A DNA stretch of 37,693 nt from Lachnospiraceae bacterium UBA7196 (GCA_002490835.1 DKUU01000032.1:446-38138); one strand, 5' to 3'. Positions 1 to 7,570 are shown, counted from the first letter of the stretch. Notes: generated from the letters alone by a model not told the origin. Translations and numbers: made by a program.

Positions 1-88
1 CCCCTTTTTTTTTTTTTTTTTTTAACCCTTTTTTTTTTTTTTTTTTCCCTTTTTTCCCTTCCCCTTCCCCTTTTTCCCCCCCCCCCCC
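1..88. other. C/T homopolymer tract at window edge
   Basis: The first 88 bases are only runs of T and C, including T runs of more than 15 bases and a C run of about 14. Nothing else in the window looks like this. Its position at the very edge suggests an assembly or sequencing artefact at a contig end rather than biology. Confidence 0.8.
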
Positions 89-274
89 GCATGATTTCGC
101 GATTATCGATTACGGAAAAATCGGACTCCTCCATCGATCCGCAGATCCATAAATCCATGCAGGGTATAAAGGAGAGTGATTCTTGCTGATTATATCACAA
201 AATGCCAAAATATGAAAGAAGAAATCTCAAAAAAATGAATTTTTTCTAAATTTTTTAAATGATGCCGATCGGCC
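89..274. other. gap without a supportable gene, downstream of proA
   Basis: This stretch lies between the homopolymer and the stop of proA. A 32-codon plus-strand frame runs from ATG at 91 to TGA at 187-189, and a similar-length minus-strand frame is also open. Neither has a ribosome binding site or a recognisable motif, and the junction with the homopolymer prevents following either further. They could be the end of a broken gene. Positions 190-265 are very AT-rich, and a small GCCGATCGGC palindrome follows the proA stop. It is too tight to form a convincing terminator. Confidence 0.3.
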
Positions 275-1549
275 CTACGGACGTACCTGTCCATCTCCTG
301 TAATCCGGTATTTATACGAGGTCAGCTCTTTAAGTCCCATCGGGCCTCTGGCGTGAAGTTTCTGAGTGCTGATGCCGATCTCCGCGCCGAAACCGAACTC
401 AAAACCATCGGTAAAACGGGTGGAAGCGTTCACATAGACGCAGGCCGCGTCCACCTCCCGCAGGAACTTCTCCGCATGGGCTTTGTCCTGCGTCAGAATG
501 GCATCGGAATGTCCTGTATTATATTTGTTGATATGGGCGATTGCCTCCTCCACTGACGCAACCGTTTTTGCGGAAATGATCAGATCCAGATATTCCCTGC
601 CGTAATCTTCCTCCGTGGCGGGAATTGCTTCCGCTATCGCTTCCCTGACCGTCTCATCGCCCCTAATCTCCACCTGTTTCTCCGAAAGCGCCTTACCTAA
701 TACGGGCAGAAAACGCGCAGCGATCTTCTCATGAATCAACAGTGATTCACAGGCATTACAGACCCCGATACGCTGGGTCTTGGCATTGATGATGATAGGA
801 ATTGCCTTGTCAAGATCGGCAGTCTCATCTACAAAGATATGGCAGTTTCCCGTGCCGGTCTCGATCACGGGTATGGTGCTGTTTTCCACCACGGAACGGA
901 TCAGGCCCGCGCCGCCTCTGGGGATCAAAAGATCTACGTGGGATTTTAACCGCATAAAAGCGGTGGTCACCGCCCTGTCGTTATTTTCAATTAACTGAAA
1001 AGCGTTCTCGTTAATTTGCTGTGCCGCGAGGGCTTCCCTGATCACTTCCGTGATCGCCTGATTGGAATAAAAAGCGGCCGTTCCGCCTTTTAAGATCACG
1101 GCGTTCCCCGTCTTAAAGCCAAGGCCGAAGGCATCCACCGTCACGTTGGGTCTCGCCTCACAGATGATACCGATCACACCCATGGGGACGCGCACTTTTT
1201 CGATATGCAGGCCGTTGGGTCTGTCAAACGCTTCCATGACCTCTCCTACGGGGTCGGGAAGAGCCGCGATCTGGCAAAGCCCCTCCGACATCGCTTCGAT
1301 CCTCTCAGGCGTCAGTTTGAGGCGGTCTAACAGACCTTCCGACATTCCGTCCTTTACTGCGTTTTGGTAATCTTTGTCATTCGCAGCAAGAATCCTGTCC
1401 GTGGCTTTTACGAGCGCTTCGGCAGAGGCGCAAAGCGCCTGATTTTTCTGCGCTGTGGTAAGCCCCTGCAGAACCGCCTTTGCGGCCTGTGCCTTCGTGC
1501 CCAGAGATGCTAAATATTCATTGATTTCTGTTACGCCTGCAGTTTCCAT
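275..1549 (-). CDS. proA: gamma-glutamyl phosphate reductase (glutamate-5-semialdehyde dehydrogenase)
   Basis: Second step of proline synthesis: NADPH-dependent reduction of the gamma-glutamyl phosphate made by ProB to glutamate semialdehyde, in the cytoplasm. The 424-residue protein matches the usual family length. It shows the ALDH-fold ProA signatures: the EARPNVTVDA segment near residue 131, VILKGGTAAFYSN near 151, and the catalytic-cysteine motif RIGVCNACESLL with Cys near 264. The ORF is open 26 codons further upstream, but the ATG at 1549 follows an AAAGGAAAGG-type binding site and begins where family members begin. It is last in a cluster with DUF896 and the 5-formyl-THF cyclo-ligase, 81 bases after the latter. 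The partner proB is at 3535-4392, separated by a toxin-antitoxin module. Confidence 0.96.
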   Translation of the reverse strand: METAGVTEINEYLASLGTKAQAAKAVLQGLTTAQKNQALCASAEALVKATDRILAANDKDYQNAVKDGMSEGLLDRLKLTPERIEAMSEGLCQIAALPDPVGEVMEAFDRPNGLHIEKVRVPMGVIGIICEARPNVTVDAFGLGFKTGNAVILKGGTAAFYSNQAITEVIREALAAQQINENAFQLIENNDRAVTTAFMRLKSHVDLLIPRGGAGLIRSVVENSTIPVIETGTGNCHIFVDETADLDKAIPIIINAKTQRIGVCNACESLLIHEKIAARFLPVLGKALSEKQVEIRGDETVREAIAEAIPATEEDYGREYLDLIISAKTVASVEEAIAHINKYNTGHSDAILTQDKAHAEKFLREVDAACVYVNASTRFTDGFEFGFGAEIGISTQKLHARGPMGLKELTSYKYRITGDGQVRP

Positions 1550-1569
1550 ATGTCTTTTCCTTTCCTTTG

Positions 1570-1583
1570 AAAACAATTGTTTT
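1570..1583. promoter_or_regulatory. 14-bp perfect palindrome in the proA leader
   Basis: AAAACAATTGTTTT is a perfect palindrome about 20 bases upstream of the proA start, in the 81-base gap after the cyclo-ligase gene. It could be a repressor site for an internal promoter, but no convincing -35/-10 pair is visible and AT-rich palindromes can arise by chance. Confidence 0.25.
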
Positions 1584-1630
1584 GTCTCAAACAGATATTT
1601 CAATGCCCAAAAAGGAGGTTTTGCCATTCG

Positions 1631-2455
1631 TTACTGGCTTATGATCTCAGTCTCCGTGATAATTTTTTCAGGGCGGATATCGTGTGCCGCCCATGGAATT
1701 TCTTGAAAAATTTGGCAGTTGAATGACAATGCCGCTGTCATATATTTCATCTGTGGGCACGGCATTGCCGTATCTGCCTGCGAATGCGCCGCCGCATCTG
1801 TTTGTGTCTGTAGGAATGTCCCCGCGCCTGTGCTGTCTTTATCTTCTTGCAATACTCTGCTTAGATATCTGTCGTAAAATCCGCCGCCGTAGCCGATTCT
1901 GTGACATGATCTGTCAAATGCCGCACCGGGCAGACAAATCAATGCCGCCGGCATTTTGTCTTCTGGCGTCATTGCTTCCCTTGTCATCAACAGCGGCTCC
2001 TGCTGACATTTTTTTTGTTGACTTATCCAGTCATTTATCCACATTTCAAATAATTGACCACCTGCAGGCTCCGGAATCCCCTGATAGCCCGCCGCCAGAT
2101 CATCCCCTGAAAAAATGCGGTAAAACGCCATCTCTTTTCCCATGACCTTCGGCGCAAATACCGCCTTCCCGTCAGCAAAAGCCTGTTCCAGCAAAGGGAA
2201 GGTGTCCACTTCACTGCGAAAGCTGATATAGGTGAGGATCGCGTCCGCCTCCTGATAACAGGGCAGACTGAGCAGATTTCTGATGACCCTGTCGCTATAG
2301 TCTCTGCGCTGTTGCGGCGTCAGACTGTCCCGTGCCGCTAAAGCCGTCTTACGAAATCGCTTCTTTTCCGCCGCCTGCTCCTGTATTGTTGCAGATTTCA
2401 AGTCTCTTCGTTCTTTCTCTACTTGCACAATTTTCTGTCTCTCATACTCACCCAT
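1631..2455 (-). CDS. 5-formyltetrahydrofolate cyclo-ligase family protein, enlarged
   Basis: ATP-dependent conversion of 5-formyl-THF to 5,10-methenyl-THF, a folate salvage step in the cytoplasm. The family signature is PGAAFDRSCHRIGYGGGFYDRYL, beginning near residue 176, with YQGIPEP near 124 and the closing PWAAHD...ITE segment. At 274 residues it is well above the roughly 180-200 usual for the family. The extra length is an N-terminal extension of about 30 charged residues, about 35 residues between GIPEP and the signature, and a Q/T/D-rich insert of about 30 residues after it. The chosen ATG at 2455 overlaps the stop of the DUF896 gene by 8 bases, suggesting translational coupling; the ORF is open further upstream inside DUF896. 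Function is sure, the exact start less so. Confidence 0.85.
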   Translation of the reverse strand: MGEYERQKIVQVEKERRDLKSATIQEQAAEKKRFRKTALAARDSLTPQQRRDYSDRVIRNLLSLPCYQEADAILTYISFRSEVDTFPLLEQAFADGKAVFAPKVMGKEMAFYRIFSGDDLAAGYQGIPEPAGGQLFEMWINDWISQQKKCQQEPLLMTREAMTPEDKMPAALICLPGAAFDRSCHRIGYGGGFYDRYLSRVLQEDKDSTGAGTFLQTQTDAAAHSQADTAMPCPQMKYMTAALSFNCQIFQEIPWAAHDIRPEKIITETEIISQ

Positions 2456-2663
2456 GCCGTTTCTTTTCACCCAGATTCGTAATACTGCCGTCCTTTTCCA
2501 CGATGGAGATGTTGTCAAGCTGGCCCTTAAGATTCGCCCGTACATTAGCCACGTAAGTCTGCCTAAGCGCCGCCTGTTCTTCCTTTTCTTCGGGGGAAAG
2601 ACCCTCGTTCTGGGATTTATGGTATAATTCGTTGATCCGTGCCGTCATTTCCGCTACGTTCAT
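2448..2663 (-). CDS. DUF896 / UPF0291 family small protein (YnzC-like)
   Basis: A 71-residue, highly charged cytoplasmic protein. The opening MTARINELYHKSQNEGLS, then SPEEKEEQAALRQTYVANVRANLKGQLDNI, is characteristic of the DUF896 (UPF0291) family, which includes Bacillus YnzC; the biochemical role is not established. Family members are two-helix proteins of about 70-80 residues, so the length fits. An AGGAG site lies about 11 bases before the ATG, and a promoter is visible upstream at 2724-2752. The stop overlaps the start of the cyclo-ligase gene, so DUF896, cyclo-ligase and proA are probably one transcript. Confidence 0.9.
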   Translation of the reverse strand: MNVAEMTARINELYHKSQNEGLSPEEKEEQAALRQTYVANVRANLKGQLDNISIVEKDGSITNLGEKKRHG

Positions 2664-2723
2664 TTATCAATTCTCCTGATATGTTAGGAAATCAGTAAGC
2701 TGCATCAATCCATGCTGTCTTTG

Positions 2724-2752
2724 ATTTTATACAAATCATTTCTTTTTTGCAA
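2724..2752 (-). promoter_or_regulatory. predicted sigma-A promoter of the DUF896-cyclo-ligase-proA cluster
   Basis: On the minus strand TTGCAA (2747-2752) is followed after 17 bases by TAAAAT (2724-2729). An overlapping TATAAA sits at 15-base spacing. The site lies about 60 bases before the DUF896 start. The 216-base gap to the antitoxin start also holds the divergent toxin-antitoxin promoter, so the two transcripts start back to back. Confidence 0.6.
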
Positions 2753-2787
2753 GACCTGAAAGGCTTATATTTTGTGAAAACTCACAC

Positions 2788-2816
2788 TTGTTATTATCAA
2801 AAAAAACGCATATAAT
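2788..2816 (+). promoter_or_regulatory. predicted promoter of the toxin-antitoxin operon
   Basis: TTGTTA (2788-2793), 17-base spacer, TATAAT (2811-2816): near-consensus sigma-A promoter. The expected start point, about 2823, falls inside the inverted repeat at 2819-2839, an arrangement suited to autorepression by the antitoxin. Confidence 0.75.
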
Positions 2817-2818
2817 AG

Positions 2819-2839
2819 TATTAGCTAAGCTGGCTAATA
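2819..2839. promoter_or_regulatory. inverted repeat, probable operator of the toxin-antitoxin operon
   Basis: TATTAGC (2819-2825) and GCTAATA (2833-2839) are perfect 7-base arms separated by 7 bases. The left arm also forms the 8-base palindrome TTAGCTAA. The repeat begins just after the -10 box, so a bound Phd-type antitoxin would block transcription. That Phd/YefM antitoxins repress their own operon through such palindromes is known; binding here is inferred. Confidence 0.6.
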
Positions 2840-2879
2840 CATCTCGGACACTTCATAATAGAAATGCTAAGGAGGTAAC

Positions 2880-3122
2880 ATGACTCAGGTAAATATGTTA
2901 GAAGCAAAAACGGATTTATCCAAGTTGGTAAAGATGCTCGAAACCCGGCAGGAAGATGTTATTTATTTGGCTAGAAACGGAATCGCTGTTGCCCAGATGA
3001 CTCTAATTCCCAAAAAATCAGCCGATAAACGAATCGGCATCGCGGAAGGGAAATTCAAAGTACCGGACGAATTTGATGCGTGGGATAAAGAAATTGCCTC
3101 GATGTTCGGAGGAGATTTATGA
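2880..3122 (+). CDS. Phd/YefM-type antitoxin
   Basis: An 80-residue protein with the Phd/YefM N-terminal DNA-binding fold: the opening VNMLEAKTDLSKLVKMLE, then EDVIYLARNGIAVAQMTLIP, match the typical pattern of a short strand, a helix and the 'nGkpvAvl' turn. The C-terminal part, about residues 50-80 (GIAEGKFKVPDEFDAWDKEIASMF), resembles the toxin-binding tail of antitoxins paired with Sll0205-like PIN toxins. A strong AAGGAGG site precedes the ATG, and a promoter and operator-like repeat lie upstream. Its stop overlaps the toxin start by 4 bases (ATGA), the usual coupling for these pairs. The module runs against its neighbours and is visibly more AT-rich, consistent with acquisition by transfer. 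Confidence 0.9.
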   Translation: MTQVNMLEAKTDLSKLVKMLETRQEDVIYLARNGIAVAQMTLIPKKSADKRIGIAEGKFKVPDEFDAWDKEIASMFGGDL

Positions 3123-3523
3123 AAATTTTGTTGGATACCCATATTCTGCTCTGGGCAATCACTAATGATCCGCGACTTCCTGAAAAAGCAAGAGAGCTGA
3201 TTGTAAATGTGGAAAATGACCTCTATTATAGCCTGATTTCTCTTTGGGAAGTGGAACTAAAACATCTGTCACACCCTGATGCAATGCCCCTTACGGCAAA
3301 AGAGCTTGCCGGATATTGCGAACAGTCCGGATTCCAGAGCGTCCTGATTAGAGAAAAACATATTTTTGCGCTGGAAAAACTGACACGGGAAGAAGCTGCC
3401 CTGCCGCATAAAGATCCATTTGATAAGATATTGATCTGTCAGGCATCCATGGATAAGATGTTGTTTGTTACACATGATTCCCTGCTTGCAGGCTATCGCG
3501 ATGACTGTATCCTGTCAGTTTAA
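3119..3523 (+). CDS. PIN-domain toxin (VapC-like, Sll0205 type)
   Basis: Probable ribonuclease toxin of a type II toxin-antitoxin pair. The 134-residue protein is a single PIN domain with the expected acidic residues: Asp6 in KILLDTHILLW, Glu44 in SLWEVELK, Asp99/Asp102 in HKDPFDKILICQA, and Asp120 in THDSLL. The HxDPFD motif is typical of the Sll0205-like subgroup. It overlaps the antitoxin by 4 bases. Its stop is only 11 bases from the convergent proB stop, with no terminator between, so the transcripts may collide. The catalytic set looks intact, so an active toxin is expected. The RNA target cannot be told from sequence. Confidence 0.9.
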   Translation: MKILLDTHILLWAITNDPRLPEKARELIVNVENDLYYSLISLWEVELKHLSHPDAMPLTAKELAGYCEQSGFQSVLIREKHIFALEKLTREEAALPHKDPFDKILICQASMDKMLFVTHDSLLAGYRDDCILSV

Positions 3524-3534
3524 ATTCACTTTTT

Positions 3535-4392
3535 CTAATGCGCGTGCATCTGCTGGACATAGAGAGGCAGGTCGAAACGCTCGTCCTTATGCGCCAAAAA
3601 CAGGGTGCCGATGTTTTGCCCGTCAAGGATGCGGTGAATCACCTTGATGTCTTTGCTGTTAGCGATGACCATGTCAATGCCTGTGCAGCCCGCGATCTTT
3701 GCGGCCTGCAGCTTGGTGGTCATGCCGCCGGTGCCGACGCTGCTCCCTGTAGAAGCCTTGCCCATATTCATCAGCTCGTCCGTCAGTTCCTCCACCACCT
3801 CTATGTACTTCACATCCGGATTGGTGCGGGGATCGTCGGTGTAAAGACCGTCGATATCCGACAAAAGAAGGAGCGCGTCCGCTTCCACCAAAGCGGCGAC
3901 GATTGCCGAAAGCGTATCGTTATCACCGATCTCGATCTCATAAGTCGCTATGGTATCGTTCTCGTTCACAATGGGGATCACACCCAGCTTAAACAATTCC
4001 GCAAAGGTATTGCGGGCATTGTAGCGGTTCAGATTATCTACAATGGTGTTTTTCGTCATCAGAATCTGTGCTGCCACCTGATTGTACTCCGCAAAGATTT
4101 TCTGGTAGATCATCATCAGTCTGGCCTGTCCTACCGCAGCACACGCCTGTTTTACGGCGATGGGATTATCTTCCTCACGGTTTGGCAGGATTGCCTTCTC
4201 CCCCACGGCAATCGCTCCTGAAGTGACAAGCACCACGTCCTTGCCCCGGTTCCGAAGATCGCATAACTCGCGCACCAGCACGTCCAGCTTCGTATAATCC
4301 AGATCCCCCGTCTCCTTGTGCTGTAAGGATGAGGAGCCAATTTTGACCACGATCCTTTTCTTATTCTCCAGTAAAGCTTTTCTGTCTATCAT
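3535..4392 (-). CDS. proB: glutamate 5-kinase, short form without PUA domain
   Basis: First step of proline synthesis: ATP-dependent phosphorylation of glutamate. The 285-residue protein is an amino-acid-kinase fold: KIGSSSL near residue 17, VLVTSGAIAVG near 54, NENDTIATYEIEIGDNDTLSAIVA in the middle, SDIDGLYTDDPR, and TGGMTTKLQAA. It ends soon after the kinase domain and lacks the C-terminal PUA domain of the longer (~370-residue) bacterial enzymes; short forms are known in Firmicutes. AAAGGAAA precedes the ATG. It lies 37 bases downstream of the COG2509 gene and is probably co-transcribed with it. proA lies beyond the inserted toxin-antitoxin pair. Confidence 0.96.
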   Translation of the reverse strand: MIDRKALLENKKRIVVKIGSSSLQHKETGDLDYTKLDVLVRELCDLRNRGKDVVLVTSGAIAVGEKAILPNREEDNPIAVKQACAAVGQARLMMIYQKIFAEYNQVAAQILMTKNTIVDNLNRYNARNTFAELFKLGVIPIVNENDTIATYEIEIGDNDTLSAIVAALVEADALLLLSDIDGLYTDDPRTNPDVKYIEVVEELTDELMNMGKASTGSSVGTGGMTTKLQAAKIAGCTGIDMVIANSKDIKVIHRILDGQNIGTLFLAHKDERFDLPLYVQQMHAH

Positions 4393-4429
4393 TTATCATT
4401 ATTTCCTTTCCCGTATTTACACCGCCTTA

Positions 4430-6067
4430 TCATACCACAGGACAATACCCTGACGCAAGTTTCTCCGCGATCAGGATCCCGTCCATGGCTGCCGAGGTGA
4501 TGCCGCCGGCATAACCCGCGCCCTCCCCGCAGGGATACAGCCCACGGATAGCGGACTGTCCCGTCTCATCCCGCAAAATCCGCACCGGTGATGAGGTACG
4601 GCTCTCCACGCCGGAAAGAAAAGCGTGCGCGTCATCAAAGCCCTGCATGGTTTGACCGATTAAGTCAATCCCTTCCACAAGCGCCTGATTCAGCGTTTGC
4701 GGAAGAATTTCGTGTACAGGAGCGAAACACCATTCGCCTTTGATAGCAGGCGCAAATTCAGGATAATGCTCCCGCAGGAAACTCTCTTTGGGGGCTTTAC
4801 CAACAACCGCCTCCCGGAAATCCCCGTAACGCTCCACCGGCACCGCGCCCTTGCCGATCTCAAACGCCTTTTCCTCAAGCTGTCTCTGAAAAGCAATGCC
4901 CGCCAGCGGGCCTTCACCACCGTAATCTTCCGGCGTCACGGTGACGATCATCGCGCTGTTGCTGTTTTTGCCGTCCCGTCCGCTGTAACTCATGCCGTTT
5001 ACCGCCGTCCGCCCCGGTTCCGAAGAGGCGTTCACCACATAGCCGCCCGGACACATGCAGAAGGAATAGACGCCCCGGCCGGAAGCTGTCTTTGCCGTCA
5101 CTTTGTATGGCGCAGCCGGCAGAAAAGCCGCGTTTTCCCCATATTGCAGGCGATCGATCATCTCTCTTGGATGCTCCATGCGAAGCCCCACCGCAAAAGC
5201 CTTGGCCTCCATGGGCACCTGCTGGGATAAAAGCGTCTCAAAGGTATCCCTTGCGCTGTGGCCGATGGCCAGCACCACCGCCCCGCCGTAAAGGGACTGA
5301 CCGTTTGCCGTCACCCCGATAACGCGCCCTTTTTCCAGTAAAAGTGCCTCCGCCTGCGTCTCAAAGCGTATCTCTCCGCCCCAGGCGAGAATCTGCTTCC
5401 GCAGATTTTCTACCACTTTCACTAAAATATCCGTACCGATATGAGGCTTTGCGTCATAGAGGATCTCCGGTGGCGCTCCCGCCTCCACAAAAATGCGCAG
5501 AACTTCACGCTGCCTGCCACAGGGGTCCTTGACCGTAGTGGTCAACTTCCCGTCGGAGAAGGTTCCCGCACCGCCCTCCCCAAATTGGACGTTGGAAGCG
5601 GGATCGAGAACGCCCTCCTTCCAAAAACGCTCCACATCCTTAAGCCGCTTATGTACCTCTCTTCCACGTTCCAACAAAATCGGCCGATAACCTGCCTTGG
5701 CCAGCATATAGCCGCAAAACAGCCCCGCCGGCCCCGTGCCGACGATGATGGGCGGCGGCGTAAGCGGTTTTTTTCCGGGCCGCACAAACTGATAAGGCTT
5801 ACGTTCAACCGCCTGAATCTGCCCTTCCTTCCCCTTAAACCGCCTCAAAAGCTGCGCCTCGTTTTTTATTTCCACATCCACGGTATAGACAAAGAAAAGC
5901 GCCGGCTTTTTTCGGGCATCGATCGACCGCCTGACGATGGAAAGCGACAAAATAGCAGACCGGTCTGTGCGCAGCAGTTTGGCCGCCCGCTCTGCAAGCT
6001 GCTTTTCCACCGCTGACTCCGTCTCCTTTCCCGTGACGGGAATCTTGATCTGGCTGATACGTATCAT
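4430..6067 (-). CDS. FAD-dependent dehydrogenase of the COG2509 family
   Basis: A 545-residue cytoplasmic flavoprotein. An N-terminal region of about 105 residues (RISQIKIP...SIVRRSIDARKKP...YTVDVEI) typical of the family comes before a GTGPAGLFCGYMLAKAGY dinucleotide-binding motif near residues 110-125. The further conserved VQFGEGGAGTFSDGKLTT block and a C-terminal YPCGEGAGYAGGITSAAMDG segment close the FAD site. The substrate of COG2509 proteins is not established. The ORF is open for 27 more codons, but the ATG at 6067 has an AAAGGAGG site and the typical MIRISQIKIP opening. The 237 bases upstream hold the inverted-repeat element at 6098-6311. Confidence 0.88.
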   Translation of the reverse strand: MIRISQIKIPVTGKETESAVEKQLAERAAKLLRTDRSAILSLSIVRRSIDARKKPALFFVYTVDVEIKNEAQLLRRFKGKEGQIQAVERKPYQFVRPGKKPLTPPPIIVGTGPAGLFCGYMLAKAGYRPILLERGREVHKRLKDVERFWKEGVLDPASNVQFGEGGAGTFSDGKLTTTVKDPCGRQREVLRIFVEAGAPPEILYDAKPHIGTDILVKVVENLRKQILAWGGEIRFETQAEALLLEKGRVIGVTANGQSLYGGAVVLAIGHSARDTFETLLSQQVPMEAKAFAVGLRMEHPREMIDRLQYGENAAFLPAAPYKVTAKTASGRGVYSFCMCPGGYVVNASSEPGRTAVNGMSYSGRDGKNSNSAMIVTVTPEDYGGEGPLAGIAFQRQLEEKAFEIGKGAVPVERYGDFREAVVGKAPKESFLREHYPEFAPAIKGEWCFAPVHEILPQTLNQALVEGIDLIGQTMQGFDDAHAFLSGVESRTSSPVRILRDETGQSAIRGLYPCGEGAGYAGGITSAAMDGILIAEKLASGYCPVV

Positions 6068-6097
6068 AACCGGCCTCCTCCTTTCTCTTCTTAATTT

Positions 6098-6311
6098 GCT
6101 ATACCAGACGTTTGCGAAACTCTCCAAAATGCTGCATGAATTGTGCAAATAGTATAATCATAAACAGACCCTTGGAGAACGTTGGTACTTGGCGAGGTTC
6201 TTTCGAGCCTAGTACCATTACGTTCGACGGAGCGAAAGCGCGTCTGTGTTGATTATGCTATTTGTACAATTTCAATAATCATAAACGAGTTTCGCAACCA
6301 TCTGCTATAGC
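6098..6311. repeat. nested inverted-repeat element, MITE-like or structured RNA
   Basis: The outer arms are 6098-6122 and 6287-6311, 25 bases each with about 3 mismatches; the core TTGCGAAACTC / GAGTTTCGCAA is perfect. Inside, a second pair at 6141-6169 and 6242-6269 matches over about 28 bases with a few differences and one indel. At the centre GGTACTTGGC (6184-6193) and GCCTAGTACC (6207-6216) pair with one mismatch, extended by ACGTT/AACGT flanks. A 12-base direct copy of ATAATCATAAAC occurs at 6154-6165 and 6275-6286. The right arm reaches into the last codons and stop of the 6305-7516 gene. No ORF of note is inside. It lies between two co-directional flavoprotein genes. Confidence 0.7.
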
Positions 6312-7516
6312 GCAGCCGCCTCCCCTGCCGCCGCCCCGCTGGCAAAAGCCCACTGCAGATTATAGCCGCCGCAGATCCCGTCCACATCGAGGATTTCCCC
6401 CGCAAAGTAAAGTCCCGGCAGCTTTTTACTCATCAGATTCTCCGTCACTTCACCGCAGTCCACGCCGCCCGCGCACACCTGCGCCCTCTCAAAACCGTTC
6501 GTATCCACGATCTTAGTCTCCAGACCGCAGTAGAGCCGCCACAGCCGCGCAAAGGACGCCGCGTCCACCGAGCCCGCCCGCTCCTTCTCCCGCATGCCCG
6601 CCAGTTTCAGCAGCAGGCTGTTGATCTTTTTGTTGACTATTCCGGTCAAAAATATAGTCATCTCATCATCGGGCCGCAAATCAAGCCTTTTTTTGAAAAA
6701 TTTCCTGCACGCTTCCTCGTCAAGATCAGGCAGGAAGGAAACCAGAGCCGTCACCTGTTTCTTCTCCCGCAGAGCCTTTGCGGCATGGCGGCTTATCTGA
6801 AAAACAGGGATGCCGGAGAGCCCGTAGTCCGTAAGCTGCAGCTCGCCCCGGTCGGCGGCCGCTTCCCGTCCTTCCACAAAGAGGGTCACCTTCGCATCAC
6901 AGCGCACCCCCGCCACCTGCTTATAGAATGTTTCCCTGCAGCGCAGCGCACACAGGGCAGGCACCGGTGAAACGATACGGTGTCCCAGCCTTTCCGCCAG
7001 TGCAAAACCGTTTCCGTCGGAGCCGGTCTCCGGCGCGGCACAGCCGCCGCAGGCAAGGATCACGGCATCGTAACACATTTTTCCGGGCATGAGGATGAAT
7101 TTTCCGTTCTGCGTCCCGATATGCGTGATCCGCTTTCCCGTATGTACTGTGATCCGCCTCCTGTCAAGTTCATAGCGCAGAAGATCGAGGACTGTCGAGG
7201 CCTGATCGCTCGCCGGATACAGATACCCGTCCCGACTCTTGATCCGCATACCGAGCGTCTCAAAAAAGGCGACCGTCCACTCGGTCCCGAAACGTTCTAA
7301 AATACACTCCGTCAAGTCTTTGCCGCTGCCGTGATAATACTGCGCTCCCATCTTCTCATTGGAAAAATTACATCTGCCGTTGCCCGTGGAGAGAATCTTC
7401 TTTCCTACTCTGTCATTTCCCTCATAGAGCGTCACATCCGCACCGGCCTGCGCCGCCCGGATGGCCGCAGTCATCCCCGCCGGACCGCCGCCGATTACTG
7501 CAATCTTTCTTTTCAT
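6305..7516 (-). CDS. HI0933-family flavoprotein (NAD(P)/FAD-dependent oxidoreductase, YhiN-like)
   Basis: A 403-residue flavoprotein beginning with the FAD-binding motif KIAVIGGGPAGMTAAIRAAQAG (GxGxxG at residues 9-14), followed by the HI0933 hallmark VGKKILSTGNGRCNFSN. The C-terminal end ELDVDGICGGYNLQWAFASGAAAG-type block (here GEILDVDGICGGYNLQWA) is the second family signature. The biochemical role is not settled. AGGAGAAATT precedes the ATG. The last codons overlap the outer arm of the inverted-repeat element at 6098-6311. It is followed by another unrelated-family flavoprotein (COG2509), and the pair may share electron-transfer or tRNA-modification-like roles, but that is only a guess from family membership. 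Confidence 0.9.
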   Translation of the reverse strand: MKRKIAVIGGGPAGMTAAIRAAQAGADVTLYEGNDRVGKKILSTGNGRCNFSNEKMGAQYYHGSGKDLTECILERFGTEWTVAFFETLGMRIKSRDGYLYPASDQASTVLDLLRYELDRRRITVHTGKRITHIGTQNGKFILMPGKMCYDAVILACGGCAAPETGSDGNGFALAERLGHRIVSPVPALCALRCRETFYKQVAGVRCDAKVTLFVEGREAAADRGELQLTDYGLSGIPVFQISRHAAKALREKKQVTALVSFLPDLDEEACRKFFKKRLDLRPDDEMTIFLTGIVNKKINSLLLKLAGMREKERAGSVDAASFARLWRLYCGLETKIVDTNGFERAQVCAGGVDCGEVTENLMSKKLPGLYFAGEILDVDGICGGYNLQWAFASGAAAGEAAAL

Positions 7517-7570
7517 AATTTCTCCTATGTTTCTATCCTTAAATTTACGAAACTCTACACAACGATGAAA

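Noticed and set aside
3538..4221. Long plus-strand open frame (227 codons) opposite proB
   Set aside because: It lies wholly antisense to proB, has no protein-like motif or binding site, and follows from the codon bias of the true gene.
6181..6240. Resemblance of the central hairpin to a 5S rRNA or other known RNA gene
   Set aside because: Only a vague loop resemblance; no 5S conserved positions could be lined up and the surrounding arms fit an inverted-repeat element better.
7535..7560. Second copy of the GAGTTTCGCAA arm (minus strand GAGTTTCGTAA)
   Set aside because: Only about 10 matching bases with no partner arm nearby; likely chance.
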